Source of the DNA: Candidatus Equicola faecalis
GTDB taxonomy: Bacteria; Bacteroidota; Bacteroidia; Bacteroidales; Bacteroidaceae
Assembly: GCA_018065185.1 (NCBI GenBank)
Contig: JAGHTU010000037.1
Location: forward strand, 1 to 59,050
Direction of reading: 5' to 3'
Length of the DNA stretch: 59,050 nt
Made by a program: the position numbers and the translations under genes. Each line of letters begins with the position of its first letter. Positions within the stretch are counted from its first letter, which is position 1. The notes beneath the pieces are model-generated. The model saw only the letters and a list, made by a program, of their open reading frames with translations. It was not told the DNA's origin and ran no database searches. Positions 43,446 through 53,821 of this stretch are shown here, piece by piece.

Positions 43446-46196
43446 ATGAAAAAGTTGCTTTCGCTACCACCGAATCTGGTGGAACACTTCCATAAAATCA
43501 CAAACTTGAGTAAGGATGAGTATTTCTGCGCCAGTGACCCACGTGGGCACAGGCTCGGTTCGGGTGGCGGTACGGCATGGCTGTTACATCAGGCTTTCCT
43601 GAACGAAGGGTGTAAGGAGGGCTTTGAAGATTGGCTGTCACAGGAGAAACGCATCCTGATGCACGCCGGCGGACAAAGCCGCCGTGTGCCTGCCTATGCA
43701 CCGGCAGGAAAGGTGCTTACGCCGATACCTGTCTTCCGCTGGGCACGTGGACAACGTCTCTCACAGAACCTGCTGTCGCTACAGATGCCTCTTTATGAAA
43801 AGATAATGGCGAAAGCACCACAGAATCTGCACACGATGATTGTCAATGGTGATGTGCTGATACGCACCACCGCCCCACTTCAGGAGATTCCCAATGCTGA
43901 CGTAGTGTGTTACGGTCTATGGCTCGGACGCGACATTGCAAAAGATCATGGCGTGTTCACAGCCAGACGGGAAACACCACAAACACTGGACTTCATGGTG
44001 CAGAAACCATCATTTGAGATGTTGAACAAAATCCTTGAAGACCATTATTTCCTTACCGATATTGGTGTATGGCTCTTGAGCGACAAGGCGGTAATGGCGT
44101 TAATGAAACATTCCAAAGCGGAGAATGATGACTTCCTTGAGTACGACCTGTACTCAGAATTCGGCTGTGCATTAGGGGAAAACCCATCATTAAAAGACGA
44201 CACATTAAGCGGACTGCGGGTAGCAATTCTACCTCTTGACGGTGGAGGATTTTACCACTACGGCAGTTCACATGAGATAATATCATCCACCGTGGCACTA
44301 CAGAACCTCGTTCATGACCAGCGCGAGATACTGCAGCACAACATCAAGGTACAGCCATCTATATTCACACAGAACAGTATCTGTCAGGCAAAGTTGACAA
44401 AAGACAACCCTGAGGTATGGATAGAAAACAGTTGGGTGGGTGAAACATGGCATATTGCAAGCAAGAACATCATTACAGGCATACCAGAAAACCAATGGGT
44501 GATAGAACTCCATGACGAAGATTGCGTGGATATCATCCCGATTGGGGAAGATGCTTATTGCGCACGTGTCTATGGATATTATGACAAGTTTCAGGGCGAA
44601 CAGCAACAGGAGAAGCGTTTCCCTGTAACGTCAGACATCAGCACGCTCGGCACATTCATCCAAACAGCATTGAAAGAACGACATGGCGAGAAGATAACAG
44701 ACAGACCACAGGCACAGCAGTTGCTAAATGCAGAAGACATCTCGGATATAGCAAACCTTGAACGCCTCGAAGAGCAACGCCGTAAATTCCGCGCTATGAA
44801 CTGGCCGACATTGGCGGAAAACTCGGAAAAGAGTGTCTTCTACCAGATCGATCTCAATGAAGCAGCAAAGGAATTCAGCAATGGGAATATCCCTCTACCT
44901 TCATCATTGAAGTCAACGGCTCCACTGATGACACAAATTCACGACAGGATGTTCCGCTCACAGGTGAAGCATCTTCAAGGTGACGGACATTCGGCAGAAG
45001 CATTTTCGGCAGAGGCATTTTCGCTCTTAGGTGAAGGACTAATCACTGCCGCTGCCACAAGGAAACAACACCCGAAGATGTCTGTATATCCGGATCAGAT
45101 AGTATGGGGACGCAGTCCTGTACGCATCGACGTAGCCGGTGGCTGGACAGACACACCACCATACTGCCTGACAGAAGGCGGAAGTGTTGTGAACTTTGCT
45201 ATCGAACTGAACGGACAGCCACCATTGCAGACGTATGTACGTGCCTGCAAGGAACCCGTCATGATGATGCGCAGCATTGACCTTGGCGCAAGTGAGACAA
45301 TAAAGACATACGAAGAACTAGCAGACTTCAATCATGTAGGTTCGCCTTTCTCAATACCGAAAGCCGCATTGGCACTGGCTGGATTCCTGCCAGAGTTCTC
45401 AGAGAATCATTACGACAGTCTTGAAGAACAACTGAAGGACTTCGGATGTGGCATAGAGGTGACAATGCTAGCAGCCATACCTGCAGGAAGCGGTCTGGGG
45501 ACAAGCAGTATATTGGCATCAACGGTGCTTGGTGCTGTGAGCAATTTCTGTGGACTGGCATGGGACAAGAACGAGATATGCAGACGCACACTCGTATTGG
45601 AGCAGATGCTGACCACCGGTGGTGGATGGCAGGACCAGTTCGGTGGTGTACTGCCAGGCATAAAACTTCTACAGACCAGTGCAGGATTGAATCAGACACC
45701 AGTATCACGCTGGTTGCCTGACTCTCTGTTCTCTAACGAGATGACAGCCTGCCATCTGCTGTACTATACAGGACTGACACGCACGGCAAAAAATCTGCTG
45801 GCAGAGATTGTAAAAAAGATGTTTCTCAACGACAATAGCGAACTCGCACTACTGGCTAATATGCGGCAACATGCTACAAACATGTACGAAGCCATACAGC
45901 GCGACAACTTTGAGCTTTACGGGCATCTGGTGCGCCAGACATGGATACAGAACCAACAGATAGACAAGGGAACGAATCCGCCAGAGGTGGAACGTATCAT
46001 ACAACTGATAGACGATTATTGTCTAGGCTACAAGCTTTGCGGTGCCGGTGGAGGCGGTTACCTCTACATGGTGGCAAAAGATGCCGAAGCAGCACTCCGC
46101 ATACATAAGACGCTGGATGATAACCGCAGAAATGCCAACGAACGTTTCGTGGAGATGAGCATCAGCAAGACCGGACTGCAGATAAGTCGCAGTTAA
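43446..46196 (+). CDS. fkp: Bifunctional L-fucokinase / L-fucose-1-phosphate guanylyltransferase
   Basis: A 916-residue protein from the ATG at 43446. The N-terminal half is the pyrophosphorylase (LGSGGGTAWLLHQAF near 37, HAGGQSRRVPAYAPAGK near 75). The C-terminal half is a GHMP kinase (RSPVRIDVAGGWTDTPPY near 556, IPAGSGLGTSSILAS near 678, CGAGGGGYLYMV near 860). Together they salvage free L-fucose to GDP-fucose in the cytosol, used by Bacteroides-type bacteria to fucosylate capsule and glycoproteins. An unusual SAEAFSAEAFS repeat joins the halves near 518. GSCFA and murF-alr follow in the same direction. Confidence 0.95.
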   Translation: MKKLLSLPPNLVEHFHKITNLSKDEYFCASDPRGHRLGSGGGTAWLLHQAFLNEGCKEGFEDWLSQEKRILMHAGGQSRRVPAYAPAGKVLTPIPVFRWARGQRLSQNLLSLQMPLYEKIMAKAPQNLHTMIVNGDVLIRTTAPLQEIPNADVVCYGLWLGRDIAKDHGVFTARRETPQTLDFMVQKPSFEMLNKILEDHYFLTDIGVWLLSDKAVMALMKHSKAENDDFLEYDLYSEFGCALGENPSLKDDTLSGLRVAILPLDGGGFYHYGSSHEIISSTVALQNLVHDQREILQHNIKVQPSIFTQNSICQAKLTKDNPEVWIENSWVGETWHIASKNIITGIPENQWVIELHDEDCVDIIPIGEDAYCARVYGYYDKFQGEQQQEKRFPVTSDISTLGTFIQTALKERHGEKITDRPQAQQLLNAEDISDIANLERLEEQRRKFRAMNWPTLAENSEKSVFYQIDLNEAAKEFSNGNIPLPSSLKSTAPLMTQIHDRMFRSQVKHLQGDGHSAEAFSAEAFSLLGEGLITAAATRKQHPKMSVYPDQIVWGRSPVRIDVAGGWTDTPPYCLTEGGSVVNFAIELNGQPPLQTYVRACKEPVMMMRSIDLGASETIKTYEELADFNHVGSPFSIPKAALALAGFLPEFSENHYDSLEEQLKDFGCGIEVTMLAAIPAGSGLGTSSILASTVLGAVSNFCGLAWDKNEICRRTLVLEQMLTTGGGWQDQFGGVLPGIKLLQTSAGLNQTPVSRWLPDSLFSNEMTACHLLYYTGLTRTAKNLLAEIVKKMFLNDNSELALLANMRQHATNMYEAIQRDNFELYGHLVRQTWIQNQQIDKGTNPPEVERIIQLIDDYCLGYKLCGAGGGGYLYMVAKDAEAALRIHKTLDDNRRNANERFVEMSISKTGLQISRS

Positions 46197-46224
46197 AGCA
46201 TCCGACAATAAGAAAAGCAGGGAG

Positions 46225-47007
46225 ATGAAACTACTTACAGAGGTCGAAACCGAGAAATCAGACTTTCAGATAGAGCCACAAACAAGGATGCTCTTCATCG
46301 GGAGTTGTTTTGCAGACAGCATAGGACAATGCTTTCAGAAGAATGCTTTCTGTGTAACAGTAAACCCTGAGGGAGTGATGTACAACCCTGCAAGTATCTT
46401 TCAATGCATACAGAACTGTAAAGAAACTAATTTCGACCTTGCGGTCATCACTCTTGGCACAAATCATATTTACCGATTGAAAGAGACGGGCGAGATTGTT
46501 GCCAACTGCAGGAAACGCCCTGCATCGCTATTCTTTGAAGAGGAGCTGACAGTGGATGAATGCGTAGGGTATCTGCAACAGACATTGGACTTACTGAACA
46601 CAAAGGTGATTGTCACCGTGAGCCCTATCCGCTATGCAAAATACGGATTTCATGGTAGCCGCCTGTCAAAGGCTACGCTCCTGTTGGCAGCAGAGCGCAT
46701 CGCAAGGAACAATGCCGACTGCACATATTTCCCAGCATACGAAATCATGAACGACGAACTGCGCGACTATCGTTTTCACGCACCCGACATGATACACCCG
46801 TCTGCACAGGCAATCGAATACATTTGGGAGAGATTCGGTGATACTTTTTTCTCCACCACTACAAGACAATATCTTAAAGAGTGGCACCCCATCCGTGAAG
46901 CCCTCGACCACCATCCCTTCTCCCCCACTTCGGAAGAATACTTAAAATTCAAGACACAAACAGAAATAAAACGACAAGAGTTTTTGAAAAAATGGCATAC
47001 AGCATAG
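46225..47007 (+). CDS. GSCFA domain protein
   Basis: A 260-residue protein with the eponymous IGSCFADSIG near residue 26 and NPEGVMYNP, ITLGTNHIY, TVSPIRY and FHAPDMIHPS further on. The fold is SGNH-hydrolase-like (Ser in GSCFA, Asp/His in DMIHPS), so it may be a deacetylase or esterase, but no member's function is established to my knowledge. It overlaps murF-alr by 16 bp, a coupling suggestive of a cell-wall role. Confidence 0.88.
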   Translation: MKLLTEVETEKSDFQIEPQTRMLFIGSCFADSIGQCFQKNAFCVTVNPEGVMYNPASIFQCIQNCKETNFDLAVITLGTNHIYRLKETGEIVANCRKRPASLFFEEELTVDECVGYLQQTLDLLNTKVIVTVSPIRYAKYGFHGSRLSKATLLLAAERIARNNADCTYFPAYEIMNDELRDYRFHAPDMIHPSAQAIEYIWERFGDTFFSTTTRQYLKEWHPIREALDHHPFSPTSEEYLKFKTQTEIKRQEFLKKWHTA

Positions 47008-49475
47008 AAAAAATAACATCACTCATTGGTGCCAGAATGATCTCATTTGCGAGTGATGAGACGACATCGCCTACGATAAACTGGCTACTTACCGACAGCC
47101 GCTCATTGGCATTTCCACAGGAAACATTGTTCTTCGCACTGAAGTCAGAACGTAATGATGGCCATCATTATATCAATGAGTTGTATCATCGTGGGGTAAG
47201 AAATTTCGTCGTAGAGGATTTGCCACAAGACAAGGCGCAGTTCAGCGGTTGCCGTTTCCTGCAAGTATTGGACACACTCAAGGCTCTTCAACGGCTGGCA
47301 GAACGTCATCGTGAAGAATATTCCATCCCTGTCATCGGCATAACGGGCAGCAATGGTAAGACCATGGTAAAAGAATGGCTTTCACAGTTGCTCTCACCAC
47401 AGATGAAAGTCTCACGCTCACCACGTTCCTACAATTCCCAGATTGGCGTTCCCCTCTCAGTATGGCTCATGGATAGAAGCACCAAAGTGGGAATATTCGA
47501 AGCAGGCATAAGCCGTCCGCATGAAATGGAACCACTTCACGACATCATACAGCCTACCATCGGCATCATGACAAACCTAGGGATGGCACATCAGGAGAAT
47601 TTCCCATCACAGGAAGAGAAATGCCTTGAGAAACTACGCCTTTTTCGCGATGCAGATATTCTCATCTATAACGCTGATGATGAAGTGATAAGTCAATGCG
47701 CAGGCAAGATACATGTAAAAGGGACATTATCATGGAGTCGCAAAAACAGTCAACAGGTGTTTTTTATTCAGGACATAAGCAAGGGAGAATCGGCAACAAC
47801 CATTCATTATCGTTACAAGGGCAATGAAGCCAAATACACACTTCCTTTCATTGACGATGCGTCAATAGAATGTTCCATAGCCTGCTGTGCAGCCTGCCTT
47901 GTACTCGGACTTTCCACAGACACCATACAGGAACGTATGGCACGGCTTGAATCCGTTGCGATGCGTCTTGAGGTGAAAGAAGGCGGACGCGGTTGCACAC
48001 TCATAAATGATGCTTACAACTCTGACATTAACTCACTGGATATCGCACTTGACTTCATGAGTCGCCGTCCTGACCATAGCGGTCGCAGGCGCACGCTCAT
48101 CTTCAGCGACATCTGTCAAAGCGGTGAGACATCTGAAGTGCTTTACAAGAAAGTGGGACAGTTAGTAAGCGGACGTGGCATAGAGCATTTTATAGGCATC
48201 GGAAAAGAACTTTGCAGACAGAGTGAAAACATAAATGTTGCCGATAAAATCTTTTTTTCCGATACGGAAGAGTTCCTATCGTCTGAGGCATTTCTTAACC
48301 TTCATAATGAGGTAATACTGATAAAAGGCGCACGCCATTTCGGTTTTGAGAGAATCACAGAGCAACTAGTCAAGAAGGTGCATGAGACAACATTGGAAGT
48401 AAATTTGAAAGCACTAGTAGCAAACCTAAATCATTACCGTTCACAGATTCAGCCTGACACTCATATAGTGTGCATGATTAAGGCTTCTGCATATGGTATG
48501 GGCGCTATCGAGGTGGCAAAGACTCTACAGGATCAGGGTGTAGAATATCTTGCCGTTGCCGTTGCCGATGAAGGTGTGGAACTGCGTAAGAACGGAATAC
48601 GCTCGAACATTATGGTGATGAACCCTGAGATGTCATCATTTAGCACCTTGTTTGAATATAGACTCGAACCGGAAGTGTATAGTTTCCGCCTGTTGGACGC
48701 TCTTGCAAAAGCAGCCGAACAAGAGGGGTTGACAGATTTCCCGATACACATAAAGATAGATACTGGTATGCACCGACTTGGTTTCCATCCTTTGGAAGAC
48801 ATGGAAACACTCGTACAACGACTGAAATCACAGACGGCACTCATACCACGTTCCGTGTTCTCACATTTCGTAGGTAGCGACAGCGACACGTTTGATGATT
48901 TCTCAGCACACCAGTTCGCCTTATTCACTGAAGCCTGTACACGTCTTCAGGATGCCTATGACCATAAGATACTGCGACATATCAACAACTCGGCAGGAAT
49001 AGAACACTTCCCTGAACGCCAGTTGGATATGTGCCGTCTGGGACTGGGACTATATGGCATCAATCCGCGTAACAACAGTATCATTACCAACGTTAGCACC
49101 CTGCGCACCACCATTCTGCAGATACGCCACGTCAAGGCAGATGAGACCGTAGGTTACTCACGACGAGGCGTCCTGCAACGCGACTCCGTCATAGCCGCCA
49201 TACCTATCGGATATGCTGACGGCCTCAACCGCCGTCTGGGAAATCGCGCATGTTATTGTCTGGTCAACGGACAGAAAGCCGAATATGTGGGCAATATCTG
49301 TATGGATGTAGCAATGATTGACGTAACTGGCATAGAATGCTATGAAGGTGACAGTGTAGAAATCTTTGGCGAGCATCTGCCAGTGACAGTACTTTCCAAT
49401 GCCATCGGTACAATACCATACGAAGTGATGACAAGCATATCAAATCGTGTAAAAAGAATCTACTATCAGGAATAA
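46992..49475 (+). CDS. murF-alr: Bifunctional MurF ligase / alanine racemase
   Basis: An 827-residue fusion typical of Bacteroidetes. Residues 1-460 are UDP-MurNAc-tripeptide:D-Ala-D-Ala ligase, with the ATP loop GITGSNGKTMVKEW near 116. From about 465 on is a PLP alanine racemase: VCMIKASAYGMGAIEVAK (PLP Lys), IKIDTGMHRLGF and ETVGYSRRGV (catalytic Tyr). The enzyme thus makes D-alanine and uses D-Ala-D-Ala to complete the peptidoglycan precursor in the cytosol. No separate terminator follows before the transporter promoter. Confidence 0.95.
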   Translation: MAYSIEKITSLIGARMISFASDETTSPTINWLLTDSRSLAFPQETLFFALKSERNDGHHYINELYHRGVRNFVVEDLPQDKAQFSGCRFLQVLDTLKALQRLAERHREEYSIPVIGITGSNGKTMVKEWLSQLLSPQMKVSRSPRSYNSQIGVPLSVWLMDRSTKVGIFEAGISRPHEMEPLHDIIQPTIGIMTNLGMAHQENFPSQEEKCLEKLRLFRDADILIYNADDEVISQCAGKIHVKGTLSWSRKNSQQVFFIQDISKGESATTIHYRYKGNEAKYTLPFIDDASIECSIACCAACLVLGLSTDTIQERMARLESVAMRLEVKEGGRGCTLINDAYNSDINSLDIALDFMSRRPDHSGRRRTLIFSDICQSGETSEVLYKKVGQLVSGRGIEHFIGIGKELCRQSENINVADKIFFSDTEEFLSSEAFLNLHNEVILIKGARHFGFERITEQLVKKVHETTLEVNLKALVANLNHYRSQIQPDTHIVCMIKASAYGMGAIEVAKTLQDQGVEYLAVAVADEGVELRKNGIRSNIMVMNPEMSSFSTLFEYRLEPEVYSFRLLDALAKAAEQEGLTDFPIHIKIDTGMHRLGFHPLEDMETLVQRLKSQTALIPRSVFSHFVGSDSDTFDDFSAHQFALFTEACTRLQDAYDHKILRHINNSAGIEHFPERQLDMCRLGLGLYGINPRNNSIITNVSTLRTTILQIRHVKADETVGYSRRGVLQRDSVIAAIPIGYADGLNRRLGNRACYCLVNGQKAEYVGNICMDVAMIDVTGIECYEGDSVEIFGEHLPVTVLSNAIGTIPYEVMTSISNRVKRIYYQE

Positions 49476-49492
49476 ATAAGGAAAAAATGCAT

Positions 49493-49500
49493 TACTTTTG
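49493..49500 (+). promoter_or_regulatory. -7 box of the MFS transporter gene
   Basis: TACTTTTG, 30 bp before the ATG. Confidence 0.6.
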
Positions 49501-49530
49501 CATCAAACTAAAAAACGAGATTAAAACATT

Positions 49531-50988
49531 ATGAGAAATTCTACTTTACAGACAACAAAAATGACAAACTACCGATGGGTGATTTGTGCAATGTTGTTTT
49601 TTGCTACAACGGTCAACTATATGGACCGTCAGGTGTTGTCACTGACATGGAAAGACTTCATTGCACCAGAATTTCACTGGACTGACAGTGATTACGGTAC
49701 CATTACAGGAGCCTTCTCTTTGTTCTATGCGATATTCTGCCTGTTTGCAGGCAAGTTCATCGACTGGATGGGAACGAAGAGGGGATACATCATCGCAATC
49801 TTTGTATGGAGTACAGGTGCTTGTCTGCATGCTCTCTGCGGTTGGGTGACAATGAACATCGAAGGCATTGCATCAATAGAAGCATTGCGCCAGGTGGAAG
49901 CAGGTTCGCAAGTCGCACTTGCCGTAGCATCAGTCAGCGTGTGGCTGTTCCTTGCATGTCGTATGATACTGGCACTCGGTGAGGCTGGAAACTTCCCTGC
50001 AGCCATTAAGGTGACAGCAGAATATTTCCCTAAAAAAGACCGTGCTTTTGCTACAAGTATATTCAATGCAGGTGCATCAGTAGGTGCACTGTTAGCTCCT
50101 GCCACTATCCCACTCTTGGCACGTGCATGCGGATGGGAGATGTCATTCATCATCATCGGTGCTCTTGGATATATATGGTTGTTCCTTTGGATATTCATCT
50201 ACGACAAGCCACAGAAGCAGAAACATGTCAATGCTGCCGAACTCACTTACATCAATCAGGATGCAGAAACAGACGGAGATCCAAAAGATGCCAATGACGA
50301 AGGGCCACAGATCAGCTTCCTGAAGTGTTTTACTTTCAAGCAGACTTGGGCATTCATCGTGGGTAAGTTTATGACAGACGGTGTATGGTGGTTCTTCTTG
50401 TTCTGGGCACCAGCATATTTCTCCGACCAGTATGGCTACACGTCAGATTCAACAATGGGCATCCTGCTCATCTTCACGCTGTATGCTATCGTAACAATAA
50501 TATCAATCGGCGGTGGTTATCTCCCTACATTCTTTGTTGAGAAGAAAGGCATGAATCCTTACGCAGGTCGTATGCGTGCCATGTTGATATTCGCATGTTT
50601 CCCTATCGTGGCACTCATTGCCCAACCTATGGGAGCATACTCTGCATGGTGGCCGGCAATCATCATCGGCCTTGTAGGTGCAGGACATCAGGCATGGTCG
50701 GCAAACCTGTTCTCAACCATCGGCGACATGTTCCCTAAATCAACTATTGCTACCATCACCGGTATTGGTGCAATGGCAGGTGGTATAGGTTCGTTGCTTA
50801 TCAACAAGGGTGCTGGTGTACTCTTCACTTATTCTGAAGGGCAAGGCGAGGCATTCCGTTTCATGGGCTTCGATGGCAAACCGGCAGGATATATGATAAT
50901 CTTCTGCATCTGTGCTGTGGCTTACCTGATAGGATGGAGCATTATGAAAGCCCTCGTTCCGAAGTATAAACCTATCGTTGTGGAATAA
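49531..50988 (+). CDS. MFS transporter, hexuronate (ExuT/ACS) type
   Basis: A 485-residue 12-helix transporter of the anion:cation symporter group. YRWVICAMLFFATTVNYMDRQVLSL at the N-terminus, AGKFIDWMGTKRG between helices 2 and 3, and LGEAGNFPAAIKVTAEYFPKKDRAFATSIFNAGASVGALLAP in the middle are characteristic of hexuronate transporters such as ExuT. It would import galacturonate or glucuronate with H+ across the inner membrane, matching the pectinases and the uronate-kinase-like operon; the substrate is inferred. A second ATG at 49561 is possible. Confidence 0.83.
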   Translation: MRNSTLQTTKMTNYRWVICAMLFFATTVNYMDRQVLSLTWKDFIAPEFHWTDSDYGTITGAFSLFYAIFCLFAGKFIDWMGTKRGYIIAIFVWSTGACLHALCGWVTMNIEGIASIEALRQVEAGSQVALAVASVSVWLFLACRMILALGEAGNFPAAIKVTAEYFPKKDRAFATSIFNAGASVGALLAPATIPLLARACGWEMSFIIIGALGYIWLFLWIFIYDKPQKQKHVNAAELTYINQDAETDGDPKDANDEGPQISFLKCFTFKQTWAFIVGKFMTDGVWWFFLFWAPAYFSDQYGYTSDSTMGILLIFTLYAIVTIISIGGGYLPTFFVEKKGMNPYAGRMRAMLIFACFPIVALIAQPMGAYSAWWPAIIIGLVGAGHQAWSANLFSTIGDMFPKSTIATITGIGAMAGGIGSLLINKGAGVLFTYSEGQGEAFRFMGFDGKPAGYMIIFCICAVAYLIGWSIMKALVPKYKPIVVE

Positions 50989-51055
50989 ATGAAGCCCTTT
51001 TAGTTAAATAAGGTTAAATATAATGTAAGCATATATTGTAAAAAGCAAAATTTAC

Positions 51056-51063
51056 TAAATTTG
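51056..51063 (+). promoter_or_regulatory. -7 box of the histone-like gene
   Basis: TAAATTTG, 54 bp before the ATG. Confidence 0.65.
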
Positions 51064-51117
51064 CAACGATGACTTTGAATTAAATATATTTTTATTAACA
51101 ATCTAAAAATTAGAAAC

Positions 51118-51288
51118 ATGAAAAAATTAGCAAACCAGCTCGCTGAACTTTGCGCTGCTGTTCAGAAAGACATTGAAAAAGTAGAGACTAACAAGGCTGC
51201 TGCTGCACGTGTACGCAAGGCTACTCTTGAAATCGCAAAGGTAGGTAAGGAGTTCCGCAAGGCTTCTATTGCAGCCGCTAAGGCATAA
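51118..51288 (+). CDS. Histone H1-like (Hc1-type) small protein
   Basis: A 56-residue basic, Ala/Lys-rich helical protein (MKKLANQLAELCAAVQKD...RKASIAAAKA). It resembles the histone H1-like peptides of Bacteroidetes, which are thought to bind DNA nonspecifically. R-V-R-K-A-T-L-E and F-R-K-A-S are the conserved stretches. It has its own promoter and a strong terminator, as expected for an abundant nucleoid protein. Confidence 0.8.
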   Translation: MKKLANQLAELCAAVQKDIEKVETNKAAAARVRKATLEIAKVGKEFRKASIAAAKA

Positions 51289-51310
51289 TAGAAACACTAA
51301 CTCTAATATA

Positions 51311-51344
51311 AAAAGGCTATCTTACAAATGAGATGGCCTTTTTT
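51311..51344 (+). terminator. Terminator of the histone-like gene
   Basis: AAAGGCTATCT pairs with AGATGGCCTTT and is followed by a T run. Confidence 0.8.
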
Positions 51345-51380
51345 GTATGTGCTTAAATCGAAGGTTTGACAAATAACAAC

Positions 51381-51388
51381 TACCTTTG
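51381..51388 (+). promoter_or_regulatory. -7 box of the DMT transporter gene
   Basis: TACCTTTG, 21 bp before the ATG; no good -33. Confidence 0.55.
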
Positions 51389-51409
51389 CAGTTGATATAG
51401 TTATTCATA

Positions 51410-52324
51410 ATGATGTGGGTAGGATTAGCGTTTCTTTCAGCATTGCTATTGGGATTTTATGATGTCTTCAAGAAATTGTCATTAAGTGGCAATGCCGTAA
51501 TCCCTGTGCTGTGTCTGAGCACACTATTTTCTTCGCTGTTTCTCTTACCGCTCTTCTTTTTGTCACAAGCAGACATCATCGGAACTGATTCTTCTCTTTA
51601 CACTCATGCTTTCGTATGGGAAGAACAGAAATACTACCTCATAAAAGCCTTTATCGTGATGAGTTCATGGATATGTGGCTACATCGGCATCAAATATCTT
51701 CCACTCACCATCGTAGGCCCTGTCAATGCCACACGGCCAATAATGGTGCTTCTCGGTGCATTACTCCTTTTGGGTGAACGACTCAATCTCTGGCAATGGT
51801 TGGGTGTCACAGTAGCATTTTTTGCCTTTCTGCTTCTCAGTTACAGTGGCAAGAAAGAAGGCATTGATTTCAGGCGCAACCGCTGGATAATATGTGTCGT
51901 TATGGCAAATATCTTTGGTGCCATTTCAGCACTCTTTGACCGCTGGCTACTCAGTCCGTCTGGTCTGCACTGTGATAAGATAGCGGTACAACTATGGAAT
52001 AATATCTATCAGTGCATTATTTTGGTTGTAATCATTCTCATCATGAGCCTATGGAAAAAGAGGGGGAGAACACCTAGCTTCACATGGCGGTGGAGCATCA
52101 TTATGATTTCCGTATCGTTGAGTCTGGCTGACTTTATGTACTTCTGGGCTTTGAGTCATACAGATGCAATGATAAGCGTGGTGAGTATGATAAGACGCAG
52201 TGGTGTTATCGTAGCATTCGTCTTTGGCGCAATGATATTCAAAGAGAAGAACCTGCGCTCAAAAGCCATTGACCTTGCGCTGGTTCTTCTCTCAATGTTC
52301 TTCCTATTCGTAGGAAGCAAATAG
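51410..52324 (+). CDS. EamA/DMT-family transporter
   Basis: A 304-residue protein with about ten hydrophobic helices in two repeats. GPVNATRPIMVLLGALLLLGERLNLWQWLG closes the first half and the second ends VVSMIRRSGVIVAFVFGAMIFKEKNL, both EamA signatures with the conserved Glu. Substrates of this family are diverse (amino acids, nucleotide sugars, metabolite efflux) and cannot be told here. A second ATG follows immediately (ATGATG). The stop lies 12 bp from the convergent mscL stop. Confidence 0.85.
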   Translation: MMWVGLAFLSALLLGFYDVFKKLSLSGNAVIPVLCLSTLFSSLFLLPLFFLSQADIIGTDSSLYTHAFVWEEQKYYLIKAFIVMSSWICGYIGIKYLPLTIVGPVNATRPIMVLLGALLLLGERLNLWQWLGVTVAFFAFLLLSYSGKKEGIDFRRNRWIICVVMANIFGAISALFDRWLLSPSGLHCDKIAVQLWNNIYQCIILVVIILIMSLWKKRGRTPSFTWRWSIIMISVSLSLADFMYFWALSHTDAMISVVSMIRRSGVIVAFVFGAMIFKEKNLRSKAIDLALVLLSMFFLFVGSK

Positions 52325-52336
52325 TCTCGGTTTCCC

Positions 52337-52726
52337 TTATTTCTTCTTCAATTCGTCGCGGATTTCTGCCAACAGTTTTTCTGTTGCCGTTGGCTCTGCA
52401 GGGGTAGGCTCTGCAGGTGCTTCCTCATGCTTGCGTTGCATCTTGGCAATAGCCTTTATAGCAATAAAAATACTGAGAGCAATGATAAGGAAGTCAATGA
52501 TGTTCTGTATAAAGACACCATAGTTCACCTTTGCATCTCCGACAGTAGCAACTAGTGTTGTGAAATCCACCCCACCAGTAAGGACTCCGATAAGAGGCAT
52601 GATAATGTCATCAACCAATGACGAAACAATCTTCCCGAATGCGCCACCAATGATAACACCGATAGCCATGTCCATCACATTACCCTTAAGGGCAAATGCC
52701 TTGAAATCTTCAATAAATTTACTCAT
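52337..52726 (-). CDS. mscL: Large-conductance mechanosensitive channel MscL
   Basis: A 129-residue channel that opens under membrane tension to relieve osmotic downshock. [40 protein letters not shown] is TM1 with the gating Gly/Ala face, and [19 protein letters not shown] is TM2. A Pro/Ala/Glu-rich linker and a C-terminal bundle helix end the protein. Full family length. Confidence 0.96.
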   Translation of the reverse strand: MSKFIEDFKAFALKGNVMDMAIGVIIGGAFGKIVSSLVDDIIMPLIGVLTGGVDFTTLVATVGDAKVNYGVFIQNIIDFLIIALSIFIAIKAIAKMQRKHEEAPAEPTPAEPTATEKLLAEIRDELKKK

Positions 52727-52778
52727 GATACAATAGTTTTTTAGTTTGTAAAATAAAAATAAAATAGTTTTTGGTCTT

Positions 52779-53789
52779 TCAATTCTTCACTCTGTCATCA
52801 TCACCAAGAAAACGCCTGATATCGGCACACAGATGCTGAAACTCTGGACAATCACGGTAGCCGTCGTTACGGCGCATCATTGTGCGCACATCCTGCACGG
52901 AATGGCGATAGGATGAAAGTTCATTGTTCATTTGCGTATTGTGTAGTGCATTACGATGTATCTCTTCCTCTCGCTGACGGCGCAACGAAGCACATATCCT
53001 TGTCATCAATGGTGCAACGACATTGTCAAACAGATGATGCCCCTGTATATAAAGATATGTATTATCAGGTGTCACGCCTAACTGCGCCAATTCCCGAGTC
53101 AGCGCGATGAGTTCTTCCTCCTTATTTGGAAACATACGTTGCAGGGATGATACTTTTCTCTGCACTTTGACTTTAAGATGCTGCATCTGTGCAGGCGTAT
53201 TTTCCACACCGGAACGTCCTAACTGTGCTACGACTGCGAAATCCGTCAAGGAGAAATCCTTACAATGTCCTGTGCGATACGCCCATATAGACCATACGAA
53301 CAGTGGATGACAGATGCGTGAAAAGTCGAGGAGCATACGTTCAAAATTGAACGTCATACGGTCATTCAATGTAGCCATCACGCATACATCATGCAGTGAG
53401 GAAGCATAGCACTGATAATTTTCTATGGCATAGGCATAGGTGTGGAATACGTATGGCGACTGCAATATCTGGGCAGATGTTGACGAACATCCCTGCAGAA
53501 GATAGTCATAATCAGCGTCAACGCATGCAATCATGCCCTCGCCTAAGCGGTGTGCAAAATCGTGTTTCAGCACGGATTTTTTGCCTTTTGTCAGCGTGCG
53601 CCGAGATGGTAACATTATCTCGAAATAGCGACTGTCATCTTCGAACCTACCCAACACGGTGCGCCAAAAGAACACATCGTCAAAACTCTCGACATAGGCA
53701 ATGATACGCTTGCGCGCACTGCGTGAGCCCATGTGGGTATAGGCCTCGTAATATCGAGAATTTAGATTGTCTGTCAGCCGCCTGCTCAT
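52779..53789 (-). CDS. DUF4435 protein, TOPRIM-like nuclease candidate
   Basis: 336 residues from the ATG at 53789 ([10 protein letters not shown]); a longer reading from 53957 would overlap the ATPase gene in another frame and lacks family character. [15 protein letters not shown] (Glu34) and CVDADYDYL (Asp91, Asp93) give the Glu and Asp-x-Asp of a TOPRIM-type metal site, as in DUF4435. The rest is helical with a coiled-coil-like C-terminus. It lies 32 bp after an ABC-type ATPase. The same pairing (ATPase + DUF4435) makes up the PARIS anti-phage system (AriA + AriB), so it may be the effector of a related pair; a housekeeping role is equally open. Confidence 0.75.
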   Translation of the reverse strand: MSRRLTDNLNSRYYEAYTHMGSRSARKRIIAYVESFDDVFFWRTVLGRFEDDSRYFEIMLPSRRTLTKGKKSVLKHDFAHRLGEGMIACVDADYDYLLQGCSSTSAQILQSPYVFHTYAYAIENYQCYASSLHDVCVMATLNDRMTFNFERMLLDFSRICHPLFVWSIWAYRTGHCKDFSLTDFAVVAQLGRSGVENTPAQMQHLKVKVQRKVSSLQRMFPNKEEELIALTRELAQLGVTPDNTYLYIQGHHLFDNVVAPLMTRICASLRRQREEEIHRNALHNTQMNNELSSYRHSVQDVRTMMRRNDGYRDCPEFQHLCADIRRFLGDDDRVKN

Positions 53790-53821
53790 TTGTGTTATAA
53801 CATCTGTAAGAAAAAAGATTT

